This document shows, piece by piece, positions 26,038 to 35,041 of a stretch of DNA of 63,710 nt; the stretch's first letter is position 1, and every line of letters starts with the position of its first letter. The stretch is from Planctomycetota bacterium. Lineage in GTDB: Bacteria > Planctomycetota > J058. A model generated the notes under the pieces. It ran no database searches. It saw nothing but the letters and a program-made list of their open reading frames with translations, and was not told the DNA's origin. The position numbers and the translations under genes were made by a program. Where the stretch lies: NCBI GenBank assembly GCA_023954375.1, contig JAMLIC010000053.1, positions 1 to 63,710 on the forward strand, in the 5' to 3' direction.

Positions 26038-26944
26038 GCGGGACTCCTTCCGAGCTCGCTGGCTCGTTCGGCTGACGGGACGTCCAGGAGGCGTGCGCTC
26101 CGAGCGTCCCGAGGGACGCGTCCTCGTAGAAGACGCGCATGAGGAACAGGCCGCGGGCCGGCGCGGCGGGCCCCGCCTGCCGGCGGTCGCGCGTGGCGAG
26201 GATCGCGTCGACGCTCTCCGGCGCGCGGCGGCCCTTGCCCACCTGCACCAGCGTCCCCGCGATCGTGCGGACCATCTTGTAGAGGAAGCCGTCGCCCGTG
26301 ACGTCGATCGCCACGATCGGTCGCGCGGCCGCGTCGCCGCCCCACGGCGCGCCCCACGGCGCGACGACCTGCCGCGAGAGCGTGATCGCGTGGATCGTGC
26401 GCACGGTCGGGCGGCCCTCGTCGGCGCCCTTGCTCGCGAGGCCGGCGAAGTCGTGGCGGCCGACGAGCCGCGCGGCCGCCGCCTCCATCGCCGCGAGGTC
26501 GAGCGGCCCCGGGACGTGCCAGGCCGTGGCCGCCTCGGTCGGGCTGCGCGTGCGGCGGTCGAGGATGCGGTAGCGGTAGTGCTTGCCCCGGGCGGCGAAC
26601 CGCGCGCTGAAGCCGGGCGGCGCCTCGGCCACGTCGAGGACGGCGACGTCGTCGGGGAGCAGCGCGTTGAGCCCCGCCAGGAGCCGCGGCAGGGGCGTCG
26701 CCGCGCGGGTCTCCAGGCTGACGACCTGCCCGAGCGCGTGGACGCCCGCGTCCGTGCGGCTCGCCCCCGTGACCCGGACCTGCTCGCGGAGGACCACCTC
26801 GAGGGCGCGCTCGAGCTCGCCCTGCACGGTCCTCACCTGCGGCTGGACCTGCCAGCCCGCGAACCGGGTCCCTGAGTACTCCACGGTCAGGCGCAGCGCG
26901 CGCGCGACCGACGGAGCATCCACCGGGCCGAGATCCTCAGGCAC
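25901..26944 (-). CDS. truA: tRNA pseudouridine(38-40) synthase TruA, long C-terminus
   Basis: Forms pseudouridine at positions 38-40 in tRNA anticodon arms. The catalytic Asp is D65 in GASRTDAGVHALGQV, and GDGFLYKMVRTIAGTLVQVG is the second conserved block. The fold normally ends near GLFLMRVFYED; here the frame runs on about 65 more residues, low in family likeness and overlapping hpf out of frame. A frameshift or lost stop is possible. GTG 26944 is preferred because a -10-like TACGCT lies 6 bases upstream, suggesting a leaderless message; ATG 26989 is the longest start. Confidence 0.88.
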   Translation of the reverse strand: MPEDLGPVDAPSVARALRLTVEYSGTRFAGWQVQPQVRTVQGELERALEVVLREQVRVTGASRTDAGVHALGQVVSLETRAATPLPRLLAGLNALLPDDVAVLDVAEAPPGFSARFAARGKHYRYRILDRRTRSPTEAATAWHVPGPLDLAAMEAAAARLVGRHDFAGLASKGADEGRPTVRTIHAITLSRQVVAPWGAPWGGDAAARPIVAIDVTGDGFLYKMVRTIAGTLVQVGKGRRAPESVDAILATRDRRQAGPAAPARGLFLMRVFYEDASLGTLGAHASWTSRQPNEPASSEGVPREGDDHRSQHERPRHDPHVRGGEGGEARPLLRSAARGRDRVLQRR

Positions 26945-27267
26945 GCTGGCAGCGTAGCAGCGCCATCCTGCCCACGCCACTCGGCCCATGGCGCCGCCCC
27001 GCCCTCCTCAACTGTCGGCACAGTAGGCGTTTGCGGGCGCGGAGGCCGGTGCCGGGGCGCCCCCGGAAGGCGCAGGTCACACCCCCTCACGCCCCTCCCG
27101 CTGGTGCCCCGCCCGCTCCACCCCCCCACGGGTTGTCGGTGGGCGGCGCTACGGTGTGACGCTGCGTCGCGTCGGGTCCTCCGGGGGTCCGGCGGCGCGG
27201 GGGGTCGGGATTCCGGGGCGGCGCGGCGCCCGTGTTGGCAAGCGCCGCCATCGGGCAGGGGAGCGCC
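26945..27267. other. intergenic region between truA and the thioredoxin gene
   Basis: About 320 bases with no convincing gene. It contains the -10-like box for truA (26951-26956, minus strand), the short palindrome ACTGTCGGCACAGT at 27009-27022, and GC-rich sequence. The thioredoxin ribosome binding site is at its right end. Confidence 0.5.
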
Positions 27268-27594
27268 ATGCAGCACGTCCAGCGCATCACCGACGCGAAC
27301 TTCGACCAGGAGGTCCTCGCGTCCGCCGTGCCGGTGTTGATCGACTTCTGGGCCGAGACCTGCGTGCCCTGCCGCCTGCAGGAGCCGACGATCCAGCGCC
27401 TCGCGAGCGAGCTCGAGGGGCGGGCGAAGGTCGGCCGCCTCGACGTGTACGACAACCCGCGCACGACGGAGGCCTTCCGCGTGCGCGGCGTGCCGCACCT
27501 CGCGGTCGTCCGCGGGGGCGAGGTCGTCCTCGAGCTCGTGGGCGGCCACTCGCTCGAGCAGCTCAAGGACCGCCTGCGGAGCGTCGACCTGTAG
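27268..27594 (+). CDS. divergent thioredoxin (CVPC active site)
   Basis: 108 residues, the size of a classical thioredoxin. The redox site reads WAETCVPCR (C32, C35): Thr replaces the usual Trp before the first Cys, and Val replaces Gly between the cysteines, which should shift its redox potential. The cis-proline loop GVPHLAVVRGG is present. It is probably cytoplasmic since no signal peptide is seen. ATG 27268 follows AGGGGAG at 5 bases. Confidence 0.88.
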   Translation: MQHVQRITDANFDQEVLASAVPVLIDFWAETCVPCRLQEPTIQRLASELEGRAKVGRLDVYDNPRTTEAFRVRGVPHLAVVRGGEVVLELVGGHSLEQLKDRLRSVDL

Positions 27595-27684
27595 CGGCGG
27601 GTGGAGCGCCGCACCCGACGACCGCGTCGTGCGAGCACGACCACGGGACCGACCGGCACCCGCGACCGTCGCCGTCGATCAACA

Positions 27685-29199
27685 CTAGAACAGGATCGCG
27701 ACCTGGAGCCGCGGCCCGAACAGGTGCTGCCGGAAGCGGTCGCGACGCCCGTCGGTGATCGTCGTGTCGAGGGAGTACATCTCCACCGACACGTGGGCGT
27801 GCTGCACCAGCTCGAGGCGCACGCCCACGCGCCACTCGGTGTAGCGGAACTGCCAGCGCGGGTCGGCGGCGCCGAAGAGGGTGGTGCTGACGTCGAGCCA
27901 CTGGATGTCGGCGTAGGCCGAGATCACGTTCCAGATGAACACGTCGATCCCGCCGCCGATCGTCGGCATGAACGTCTCGAGCGAGTTGCGCTCGGAGATC
28001 CCCTGGGCGACGGACCGGACGCGGATCTCGTGCTTCACGTAGCGCTGGGTGGTGAGCAGGCGCAGCGTGAGGAAGTCGCTGATCGGGATGTGCAGCTCCC
28101 CGCCGAGCGCGATCGTGCGGTAGCGGTAGCGGGTCTCGATGAACGCGCCGGCCGGGTACTCGGCCTCCTCGAAGAAGCGGGGCACGTCGGTGGTGGCCTC
28201 GCCGTGCCAGACGCCCTCGAAGTACTGGGCGTAGATGCGCCCCGCGTTCTGCCAGGCGAGGTGCACCTCGAAGGTCGGCAGCATGTAGATCGGGTCGAGC
28301 TCGAGCACGCGGCGAAACGACAGCTGAGACCCCGGGCGCTCGCCGTCGAACCCGGCGACCTGCGCGTAGCCGGTGAGCTGCGGCACCCAGTAGCCGAGCT
28401 GCACGCGCGTCTGCAGGTCGCCGATCTGGGGGCCGTCCGGGCCGCCGCCGGGCTCGGGGAAGAGCTGCGCCCGCGCGTCGCCCGCGGCGCCGGCGAGCAG
28501 GAGGAGCGCGAGGAGCGGGGCGGGCGCGAGCCGGCGCGGGGCCAGGGCGCGCCGCGCGTGGGCCCGGAGCAGGGCCAGCGCCGCGAGCGCGAGGGCCGCG
28601 AGCGCCACGACGGCGAGGGCCTGCGTCGGAGACGGGTACTGGAACGGCAGCGTGTCCACGAGGGGGAACTCCCGGTAGAGGCGGCCGCTGCGCAGGGCGT
28701 CGGCGCCGGCGAAGGTCCCGCCGAGCACGGGCACCGGGGTGTGGAGCGCGGCCTCGAGCGCGGCCGGTCGCGCGCCCGGCGGGAGCCCGAGCGTCAGCGG
28801 GCCAGCCACGTAGGGGGCGGCGACGAGGAGGAGCCCGGCGGCCGTCGCGAGCGCCTGGCCGGCGCGACCGGCGAGGCGCGCCAGGCCGACGAGGGCGAGC
28901 CCGAACAGCGCCACCCACAGGAGGCCCCCTACGCTCCCCCCTACGCCGTCGAGGACCGCCGCCGGCGCGGCCACGACGAGCGCGCCGGCGACGAGGGCGA
29001 GGAGCTCCAGCGCGGCGGCGCGGGCCGGCCCGCGCGCCGCCCGCCACGGCGCCACGACGGCGGCCGCGACGGCGGCGCCCACGAGCAGCACCGCCTGCCG
29101 CCCCGCCGCGTGCTCGGCCGCCCGCAGCACCAGGAGCGCCACGAGGGCCAGGGCCGCGCCGGCCCCGCCGGCGCAGGCGACGCGTCGCCACGCGCTCAC
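27685..29199 (-). CDS. polytopic membrane protein joined to an outer-membrane-like beta domain
   Basis: 504 residues in two unlike halves. Residues 1-230 hold about six predicted transmembrane helices. Near residue 240-262 a second signal-peptide-like segment (LLALLLLAGAAGDARAQ) is followed by about 245 residues with alternating strands rich in Tyr, Arg, Glu and Phe, ending in a C-terminal Phe (QVAILF), as beta-barrel outer-membrane proteins do. The barrel may be released by signal peptidase from the membrane part. GTG 29199 follows GAGGAGG at 5 bases. No family is recognised. Confidence 0.6.
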   Translation of the reverse strand: MSAWRRVACAGGAGAALALVALLVLRAAEHAAGRQAVLLVGAAVAAAVVAPWRAARGPARAAALELLALVAGALVVAAPAAVLDGVGGSVGGLLWVALFGLALVGLARLAGRAGQALATAAGLLLVAAPYVAGPLTLGLPPGARPAALEAALHTPVPVLGGTFAGADALRSGRLYREFPLVDTLPFQYPSPTQALAVVALAALALAALALLRAHARRALAPRRLAPAPLLALLLLAGAAGDARAQLFPEPGGGPDGPQIGDLQTRVQLGYWVPQLTGYAQVAGFDGERPGSQLSFRRVLELDPIYMLPTFEVHLAWQNAGRIYAQYFEGVWHGEATTDVPRFFEEAEYPAGAFIETRYRYRTIALGGELHIPISDFLTLRLLTTQRYVKHEIRVRSVAQGISERNSLETFMPTIGGGIDVFIWNVISAYADIQWLDVSTTLFGAADPRWQFRYTEWRVGVRLELVQHAHVSVEMYSLDTTITDGRRDRFRQHLFGPRLQVAILF

Positions 29200-29370
29200 G
29201 TGTCCTCCTCAGCCCCTCTGCCCCGGGCGCGCGTCAGCTTACCCGGCGTCGCCGACCGTCGACGTCACCGGGCGGTCATCCGGTGGCGAGCGCCACCCTG
29301 CAGACGTAGCTCACATGGATCGGTTTACAGGCCGCCCCCACCGGGCGACCATCGAGGGCGAGGAGGCGCC

Positions 29371-31440
29371 ATGGAGACCCGCGCCCAGCGCAACCGCCTC
29401 GCCGGCGAGAAGAGCCCCTACCTCCTGCAGCACGCGTCGAACCCGGTGGACTGGTTCCCCTGGGGGGAGGAGGCGTTCGACAAGGCGCGCCGCGAGGAGA
29501 AGCCGGTGTTCCTCTCGATCGGCTACGCGACGTGCCACTGGTGCCACGTCATGGAGCGCGAGTCGTTCGAGAGCCAGGAGGTGGCCGACTTCCTCAACGC
29601 GCGCTTCGTGTCGATCAAGGTCGACCGCGAGGAGCGGCCCGACGTCGACGACGTCTACATGGGCGCCGTGCAGGCGCTCTCGGGCCAGGGCGGCTGGCCG
29701 CTGACGGCGTTCCTCACGCCGGACGGCAAGCCGTTCTTCGGCGGGACCTACTTCCCCTACCCGAGCCGCTACGGGCGGCCGAGCTTCCTCGACCTCCTCG
29801 GGCACATTCACGCCGTCTGGACGTCGGACCGGCGGAAGGTCCTCACCAGCGCCGGCGCGATCGCCGCCCACCTCGCCGAGGGCGCGGCGCACTTCGCCAC
29901 GGGCGAGCGCCTCGGGCTCGAGGCGCTCCAGGCCGCCCACGGCCAGCTCGAGCGGCGCTTCGACCGCACGTACGGCGGCTGGGGCGAGGGGACGAAGTTC
30001 CCCACGCCGCACGTGCTCTCCTTCCTCCTCCGCTTCCACGATCGGACGCGCGACCAGGGGGCGCTCGACATGGTCACGCGCACCCTCGACGCGATCTGCC
30101 AGGGCGGCCTCCGCGACCACGTGGGCGGCGGGTTTCACCGCTACTGCGTCGACCGCACGTGGACGATCCCGCACTTCGAGAAGATGCTCTACGACCAGGC
30201 GCTGCTCGTCCGCGCCCTCGTCGAGGCGCACCTCGTCACCGGCGACCAGGCCTACGCGCGGGTCGCCCGCGAGACGATCGACTTCGTCCTGCGCGACATG
30301 ACCACGCCCGAGGGCGCCTTCACCTCGGCGTGGGACGCCGACAGCGAGGGGGTCGAGGGCAAGTTCTACGTGTGGACCGAGGCCGAGCTGAAGGCGCTCC
30401 TCGGCGACGACTTCGCGGCCTTCGCCCGCGTCCACGGGGTGACGGCGCACGGCAACCACGAGGAGGTGCCGGGCGGCAACCACCTGCTCGTCGTCACCCC
30501 CGTGCTCGAGGCGGCGAAGCGCCTCGGCGTCACGCCGGACGACCTCGAGCGGACGCTCGCTCGCTGCCGCGCCACGCTCCTCGAGGCGCGCGCGAGGCGC
30601 GTCCCGCCGCTCCACGACGACAAGGTCCTGGCCGACTGGAACGGCCTCATGATCGGCGCCCTGGCCGTCGCCGCGCGCGGGCTCGGCGAGCCGCGCTTCG
30701 CCGAGGCCGCCGCGCGGGCGGCGGCGTTCGTCCTCGAGCGCATGCGGGGCCCCGACGGCGGGCTCATGCATCGCTGGCGCGAGGGCGAGCTCGCCGTGCC
30801 GGCCATGTCGGACGACCTGGCGTTCCTGGCCTGGGGGCTCCTCGACCTGTACGCCGCCACGCGCGACCCGCGCTGGCTCGGCGAGGCGCGCCGGCTGGCC
30901 GACGACCTGGTGCGGGACTTCCGCGACGAGGCCCACGGCGGCGTGTTCCTCGTGCGCGAGGGCACCGCGCTGATCCACCGCCCCAAGCCCACCTACGACG
31001 GCGCGGTGCCGGCGGGCAACTCGGTCGCCGCGCTCGTGCTCCTGACGCTCGGCCACCTCGGCCAGGACGAGGCGCTCGCGCGCGAGGGGGGGCGCTGCCT
31101 CGACGCCGCGGCCGAGCTCCTCGCGAAGGCCGGCGGCCACGGCGGCACGCAGGCGCTCCAGGCGCTCGACCTGCACCTCGGCCCCGCGCGCGAGGTGGTC
31201 GTCGCGGGCGACCTCGCGGTCGCCGACACGCAGGCGCTCCTGCGCGAGCTCGACCGGCGCTTCCTCTCGCGCACGCTCGTCGTCCACCGCCCGGTCGACG
31301 CGGCGCCGATCGCCGCCCTGGCGCCGTTCGCCGCCGCCCAGGGGCCGATCGACGGGCGGGCGACGGCCTACGTGTGCCAGGGCTACGCCTGCCAGCGGCC
31401 GGTGCACGGGCCGGGCGAGCTCGCCGCGCTCCTGCGATGA
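29371..31440 (+). CDS. YyaL-type thioredoxin-domain protein (DUF255)
   Basis: 689 residues of the widespread DUF255/YyaL family. The N-terminal thioredoxin-like domain has the family hallmark YATCHWCHVMERESFE and DREERPDVD; the rest is an (alpha/alpha)6 barrel resembling glycan epimerases (VGGGFHRYCVDRTWTIPHFE, WDADSEG, HDDKVLADWNG). Its biochemical function is not established in the family. ATG 29371 is preceded by a strong GAGGAGG. A copy of dispersed repeat A starts right after its stop. Confidence 0.92.
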   Translation: METRAQRNRLAGEKSPYLLQHASNPVDWFPWGEEAFDKARREEKPVFLSIGYATCHWCHVMERESFESQEVADFLNARFVSIKVDREERPDVDDVYMGAVQALSGQGGWPLTAFLTPDGKPFFGGTYFPYPSRYGRPSFLDLLGHIHAVWTSDRRKVLTSAGAIAAHLAEGAAHFATGERLGLEALQAAHGQLERRFDRTYGGWGEGTKFPTPHVLSFLLRFHDRTRDQGALDMVTRTLDAICQGGLRDHVGGGFHRYCVDRTWTIPHFEKMLYDQALLVRALVEAHLVTGDQAYARVARETIDFVLRDMTTPEGAFTSAWDADSEGVEGKFYVWTEAELKALLGDDFAAFARVHGVTAHGNHEEVPGGNHLLVVTPVLEAAKRLGVTPDDLERTLARCRATLLEARARRVPPLHDDKVLADWNGLMIGALAVAARGLGEPRFAEAAARAAAFVLERMRGPDGGLMHRWREGELAVPAMSDDLAFLAWGLLDLYAATRDPRWLGEARRLADDLVRDFRDEAHGGVFLVREGTALIHRPKPTYDGAVPAGNSVAALVLLTLGHLGQDEALAREGGRCLDAAAELLAKAGGHGGTQALQALDLHLGPAREVVVAGDLAVADTQALLRELDRRFLSRTLVVHRPVDAAPIAALAPFAAAQGPIDGRATAYVCQGYACQRPVHGPGELAALLR

Positions 31441-31441
31441 G

Positions 31442-31532
31442 TGATGCGCTCGCGAGGGGGGCGCGATCGGCGTGAGGCCCGGGCCATGGCGTTCGGCCCG
31501 TTCCGCGCCTCCCCATCGCTCGCGCTGGCGGG
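31442..31532 (+). repeat. dispersed repeat family A, copy 1
   Basis: About 92 bases starting TGATGCGCTCGCGAGG and ending CCCCATCGCTCGCGCTGGCG. The two ends are imperfect inverted copies of each other, so it could fold into a long hairpin. Related copies are at 41490-41582, 42281-42372 and, inverted, 44522-44612. Confidence 0.8.
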
Positions 31533-31546
31533 TCGAGCAGCGGCGG

Positions 31547-31570
31547 AGAGAGAGTTCTCGAGCTCTCTCT
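31547..31570. terminator. hairpin between convergent genes
   Basis: AGAGAGAG (31547-31554) and CTCTCTCT (31563-31570) with an 8-base loop lie between the convergent YyaL and secretion genes. A shared bidirectional terminator is plausible. Confidence 0.5.
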
Positions 31571-31580
31571 GACCGCGCGG

Positions 31581-32540
31581 TCACAGCCCCAGGAGCGCGC
31601 CGGCGCCCTGCGCGGCGCTCAGCGCCCGCATGAGCAGCGTGGCGCCGACCCCCAGACCGCTGACCACGAGGAGATCGGCGACCCCGCCGAGGACCGGCCC
31701 CCAGTGGCCGCACTCGCGGACGAGCCGCTCCTCGTAGTGCCGGGCGACCGCGAGCAGCTCGCGGCCCGGGTCCGCGCGCTCCAGCGCGGCGCCGGCGACC
31801 CACAGCGCGGTCGTCGGGAGCGCGGGCCCGCGCGCCAGGCAGTCGAGGAGCCCGCGGCCCTCGCGCGCCGCCTGGACGCTCGGCTCGAGGTCCCGCGCCG
31901 TCTGGCGCCCCGGGAAGGCGGCGCGCGCCCGGTCGAAGGCCGCCGGCAGATCGGCCCCGGCGGCGAGCGCCGTCCCGAGCGCGCGGAGGAGCCGGGCGGC
32001 GACCTCCAGCTCGAGCAGGCCGCCGACGAGGGGCAGGGCGCGGGCGACCCGCTCGAGGGCCGCGCGCACGCGCCCGACGCGCGCGAGGGCCCGCCCGGCG
32101 AGGAGCGCGCCCGCGACCCCGGCGACCGTCGCCAGCCACGGCGCCGGCGGCAGCGGCGCGGCGACGGTCCCCGTGGCCGCGCCCGAGCTGACCAGATACC
32201 AGGCGCCGAGGAGGACCAAGTTGGCGCCCGCGAGCTTGACCACGGGCCGCACCACGGCGCGGCGGAAGGTGGCGCGCACCTCGTGGCGCGTCCGGAGCTC
32301 CTGCGCGAGGAGCTCGAGCGCGCCCGCCGGGTCGCCCGCGCGCACGAGCGCCGCCTCGCCCGCGTCGACCAGGCCGGCCGCGACGAGCGCCTCGTCGAGC
32401 GGGCGGCCCTCGGCCGAGAGGGCGGCCGCGGGCTCGCCGGCGCCGACCGAGCGCAGGGCGTCCGGCGCCGGGGCCTCGCGGCGCACGAGGGCGGCGAGGC
32501 GCTCGAGCCGGCCGGCGCGCCGCAGCAGGTCGTCCGTCAC
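31581..32540 (-). CDS. GspF-like membrane protein, third copy in the operon
   Basis: About 319 residues. It has the general plan of type II secretion GspF/PilC platform proteins, with a helical cytoplasmic part and membrane helices (NLVLLGAWYLVSS, TVAGVAGALLAGRAL, LLVVSGLGVGATLLMRAL). Sequence identity to the family is weak by eye. GTG 32540 overlaps the previous stop (GTGA); GTG 32543 is one codon longer. It is the last gene of the operon. Confidence 0.65.
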   Translation of the reverse strand: MTDDLLRRAGRLERLAALVRREAPAPDALRSVGAGEPAAALSAEGRPLDEALVAAGLVDAGEAALVRAGDPAGALELLAQELRTRHEVRATFRRAVVRPVVKLAGANLVLLGAWYLVSSGAATGTVAAPLPPAPWLATVAGVAGALLAGRALARVGRVRAALERVARALPLVGGLLELEVAARLLRALGTALAAGADLPAAFDRARAAFPGRQTARDLEPSVQAAREGRGLLDCLARGPALPTTALWVAGAALERADPGRELLAVARHYEERLVRECGHWGPVLGGVADLLVVSGLGVGATLLMRALSAAQGAGALLGL

Positions 32541-32926
32541 CACGCGCCCCCCTCCTCGCGCCGGAGCACGCGCAGGCCGGCGTCGACGTCGACGACCAGC
32601 CGCGCGTGGACCGCCTCGACGTCGCGCCGCCGGACGGTCGCCTCGACGACCACCCGCCGCGCGCCGCCCGCGGGCTCGACCCGGACCGTCGCCACGCCGT
32701 CGCGGGTCGGCGTCGCGACGACCCCCGGGTCGCGCCCCGCGGCGAGCGCGGCGCGGGCGCGCGCCCAGGCCGCCTCGGCGACGGCGCGCGCCCGGGCGCG
32801 GTCGTGGCCGCGCGCCGCGTGCGCGTGGCGCGCGTCGAACGCGGCGCGCCAGGCGACGACGGCCGCGGACAGCATGGCGATCGCCACGAGCACGTGGACG
32901 AGCGCGAAGCCTCGGCGGCGCGTCAC
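32537..32926 (-). CDS. type II pseudopilin-like protein (small)
   Basis: 129 residues. A short basic start followed by GFALVHVLVAIAMLSAAVV resembles the prepilin leader and hydrophobic N-terminal helix of type IV pilins and pseudopilins, although Glu5 of mature pilins is replaced by His. GTG 32926 overlaps the previous stop by four bases (GTGA). Confidence 0.7.
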   Translation of the reverse strand: MTRRRGFALVHVLVAIAMLSAAVVAWRAAFDARHAHAARGHDRARARAVAEAAWARARAALAAGRDPGVVATPTRDGVATVRVEPAGGARRVVVEATVRRRDVEAVHARLVVDVDAGLRVLRREEGGAW

Positions 32927-33447
32927 GGCCCCACCTCCCCGCCCACGAGGGCGCGCGTCGAGAGGACCGGCGGGGCGGCGGGCCCCCCGCGCGCCGGGAG
33001 GGCGACGTCGATCGTGACGGCGCGCACGTCGGCCGGGCGCCCGGCGTCGAAGCGCAGGGTCAGGTCGCCCAGCGCGCCCAGGCGCTCGGTCGCGACGAGC
33101 CGGCCGCGCGGGTCCCAGCGCCGCCACACGAGCGCGCGGCGCGGGCCGTCGCCCTCGAGGCTCAGGGCCACGACGGCGCCGTCGTGCGCCCGCGTGACCA
33201 GGGCGCGCGCGCCCAGGCGGACCGCGCGGTCCGGGGAGGCGGCCACGAGCGCGCGGCCGCGCCGGACCTCGCCCGCGAGCGCGTCGCAGGCCGCGGTCGC
33301 CGCGCCCAGGTCGTCGGCGTGCCCGGCGAGCTCCTGGTGCTGCCGCGCGAGCCGGCCGGTATCGGCGAGGAGCGTCAGGCACAGGACCATGAACAGGGTC
33401 ACCGAGACCTGCAGCTCGAGGAGCGAGTGCCCGCCGCGCCGGCTCAC
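32923..33447 (-). CDS. type II pseudopilin-like protein
   Basis: 174 residues. Start SRRGGHSLLELQVSVTLFMV fits a prepilin peptidase site (G/H-S-L-L-E with the conserved Glu5) and the hydrophobic helix. The rest is a globular beta-rich domain. GTG 33447 overlaps the upstream stop (GTGA), so translation is probably coupled. Confidence 0.75.
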   Translation of the reverse strand: MSRRGGHSLLELQVSVTLFMVLCLTLLADTGRLARQHQELAGHADDLGAATAACDALAGEVRRGRALVAASPDRAVRLGARALVTRAHDGAVVALSLEGDGPRRALVWRRWDPRGRLVATERLGALGDLTLRFDAGRPADVRAVTIDVALPARGGPAAPPVLSTRALVGGEVGP

Positions 33448-33842
33448 GGCGCCCTCCCGCGCGCGGCGAGCGCGCCCAGGCGCAGGGCCTGCGGGCCCGG
33501 GGCCGCGCGCGAGCGCCAGCGGGCCTCGACCACCACCTCGAGCAGGCCGTCGCCCGCGTCCGTGACCTCGGCCACGACCGCCAGGTCGGGCAGGCCCGCG
33601 GCCGAGGCCCAGCGCCGCGCGTCGCGCGCCCACCGGCCCGGCGCGAGCTCGCCCCGCGCGGCCTCCTGGCGCAGGAGCGTCAGCTCGCCCTCGACCAGCA
33701 GGCGCGCCCGCTCGGCGTCGGCGCGCTCGAGCAGCGCCAGGGCGGGGGCCCGGGGTGACGGCGCCGCGGCCCCGAGGAGCACGAGCAGGAGCGACGAGGC
33801 CACGAGGACCTCGGTGAGGCTGAGCGCGCGGCGCTTCACCAT
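33444..33842 (-). CDS. type II pseudopilin-like protein
   Basis: 132 residues beginning VKRRALSLTEVLVASSLLLV: a basic leader, processing site before Leu/Ser, and Glu5-type hydrophobic helix as in pseudopilins. ATG 33842 has GAGGAG 9 bases upstream within the end of the preceding gene. Confidence 0.75.
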   Translation of the reverse strand: MVKRRALSLTEVLVASSLLLVLLGAAAPSPRAPALALLERADAERARLLVEGELTLLRQEAARGELAPGRWARDARRWASAAGLPDLAVVAEVTDAGDGLLEVVVEARWRSRAAPGPQALRLGALAARGRAP

Positions 33843-35041
33843 ATCGCGACGCTCCTCGTGTAGGCGTGGATGAGCAGGTGCGGGGCGAGGTAGCTCACGG
33901 CGGCGAGCGCGCCGAGGAGGGCCAGCGCGAAGGGGAGCGTGGCGCGGGCCACCAGGTCGATCCGCGCCCGCGCCGCCCGGTCGGCGCGGTCGGCGACGGC
34001 GGCGAGCGCCTCGACGGCGTGCGGCCCGCCGTCGGGGAGGGGCTCCAGCAGGTCCCGACCGCAGACGCCGCTCGCGGCGAGCGCGGCGCGGATGCCGTGC
34101 CCCTCGACGGCGCGGGCGCGGGCCGCGGCCCCGCCGCCGGCCGGCAGGAGGCCCTGCCGGTCGAGCGCCGCCACGGCGTCGGGCAGCGGGGCGCCGGCGC
34201 GCAGGTGCGCGAGGAGCAGCCGCAGGGCGCGCGCGCGGGCGACCGCGCGCGCCACGCCCCCGAGCCCCGGGACGACGCGGCGCAGGAGGGCGCCGCGCCC
34301 GGTGACCAGCGCGCTCCCGGCGAGCCACAGGCCCAGGAGCGCCAGCGGCGCGGCCACGAGCAGGACCCGGCGGGCGAGGACCAGGCGGTCGGCGAGGGCG
34401 ATCGTGTCCGCGACCGGGTCGAGCCTCGCCCCCATGGCGGCCGAGAGCTCGACGAACTTGTCCCAGATCACCAGCTCGTGGAACGTGAGCACGAGGAGCA
34501 TGACGCCGAGCACCCACGCCGGATAGAGCAGCCGGCCGCGCACGTGGCCGCGCAGGCGCAGGGCGTCGTCGTCGAGGCGAACCACCTCCTCGAGCGTGGC
34601 GAGGAGCGTCCCCTGCCGCTCGGCGCCGGCCAGGAGGTCGGGGAGCGGCGCCGGGAACGCGCCGCCGGGCGCGCGGGACAGGCAGCCCAGGCCGCCCTCG
34701 GCGAGGTCGGCCGCGAGGTCGTGGGCGGCGCGGGCCTGCGCGCGGAGGCCCTGGCGCTCGAACGCCCCGAACGGCCACGACATGGACGTGAGGTCGCCCC
34801 AGCCGGGGAGGCGCTCGGCGCGCGCCGCGAGCTCGTCGCCGAGGACGTCCAGGGCGCGCGCGAGCGGCAGGCCGCGCCGCGCGGCGAGGAGGAGCTGCTC
34901 GAGCACGCGCCGCCGCAGGGCCTCGGCGGCGCGGCGCCGGCGCTGCCGCACGACGCCGACGAGCGACCCCAGCAGGACGGCGAGGCCGACGAAGGCGGCC
35001 AGCCAGGCGCCGGGCTCGAGCTCCAGCCAGAAGGGCGTCAC
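33836..35041 (-). CDS. GspF-like platform protein (second copy)
   Basis: 401 residues starting at a GTG that overlaps the TGA of the preceding, frame-disrupted GspF-like gene. It has membrane helices near the N-terminus (WLAAFVGLAVLLGSLVGVV), in the middle (LYPAWVLGVMLLVLTF) and at the end (FALALLGALAAVSYLA), with helical T2SSF-like modules (GAPLPDAVAALDRQGLLPAG) between them. GspF/PilC proteins form the inner-membrane platform on which pseudopilins assemble. Confidence 0.75.
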   Translation of the reverse strand: MTPFWLELEPGAWLAAFVGLAVLLGSLVGVVRQRRRRAAEALRRRVLEQLLLAARRGLPLARALDVLGDELAARAERLPGWGDLTSMSWPFGAFERQGLRAQARAAHDLAADLAEGGLGCLSRAPGGAFPAPLPDLLAGAERQGTLLATLEEVVRLDDDALRLRGHVRGRLLYPAWVLGVMLLVLTFHELVIWDKFVELSAAMGARLDPVADTIALADRLVLARRVLLVAAPLALLGLWLAGSALVTGRGALLRRVVPGLGGVARAVARARALRLLLAHLRAGAPLPDAVAALDRQGLLPAGGGAAARARAVEGHGIRAALAASGVCGRDLLEPLPDGGPHAVEALAAVADRADRAARARIDLVARATLPFALALLGALAAVSYLAPHLLIHAYTRSVAIW

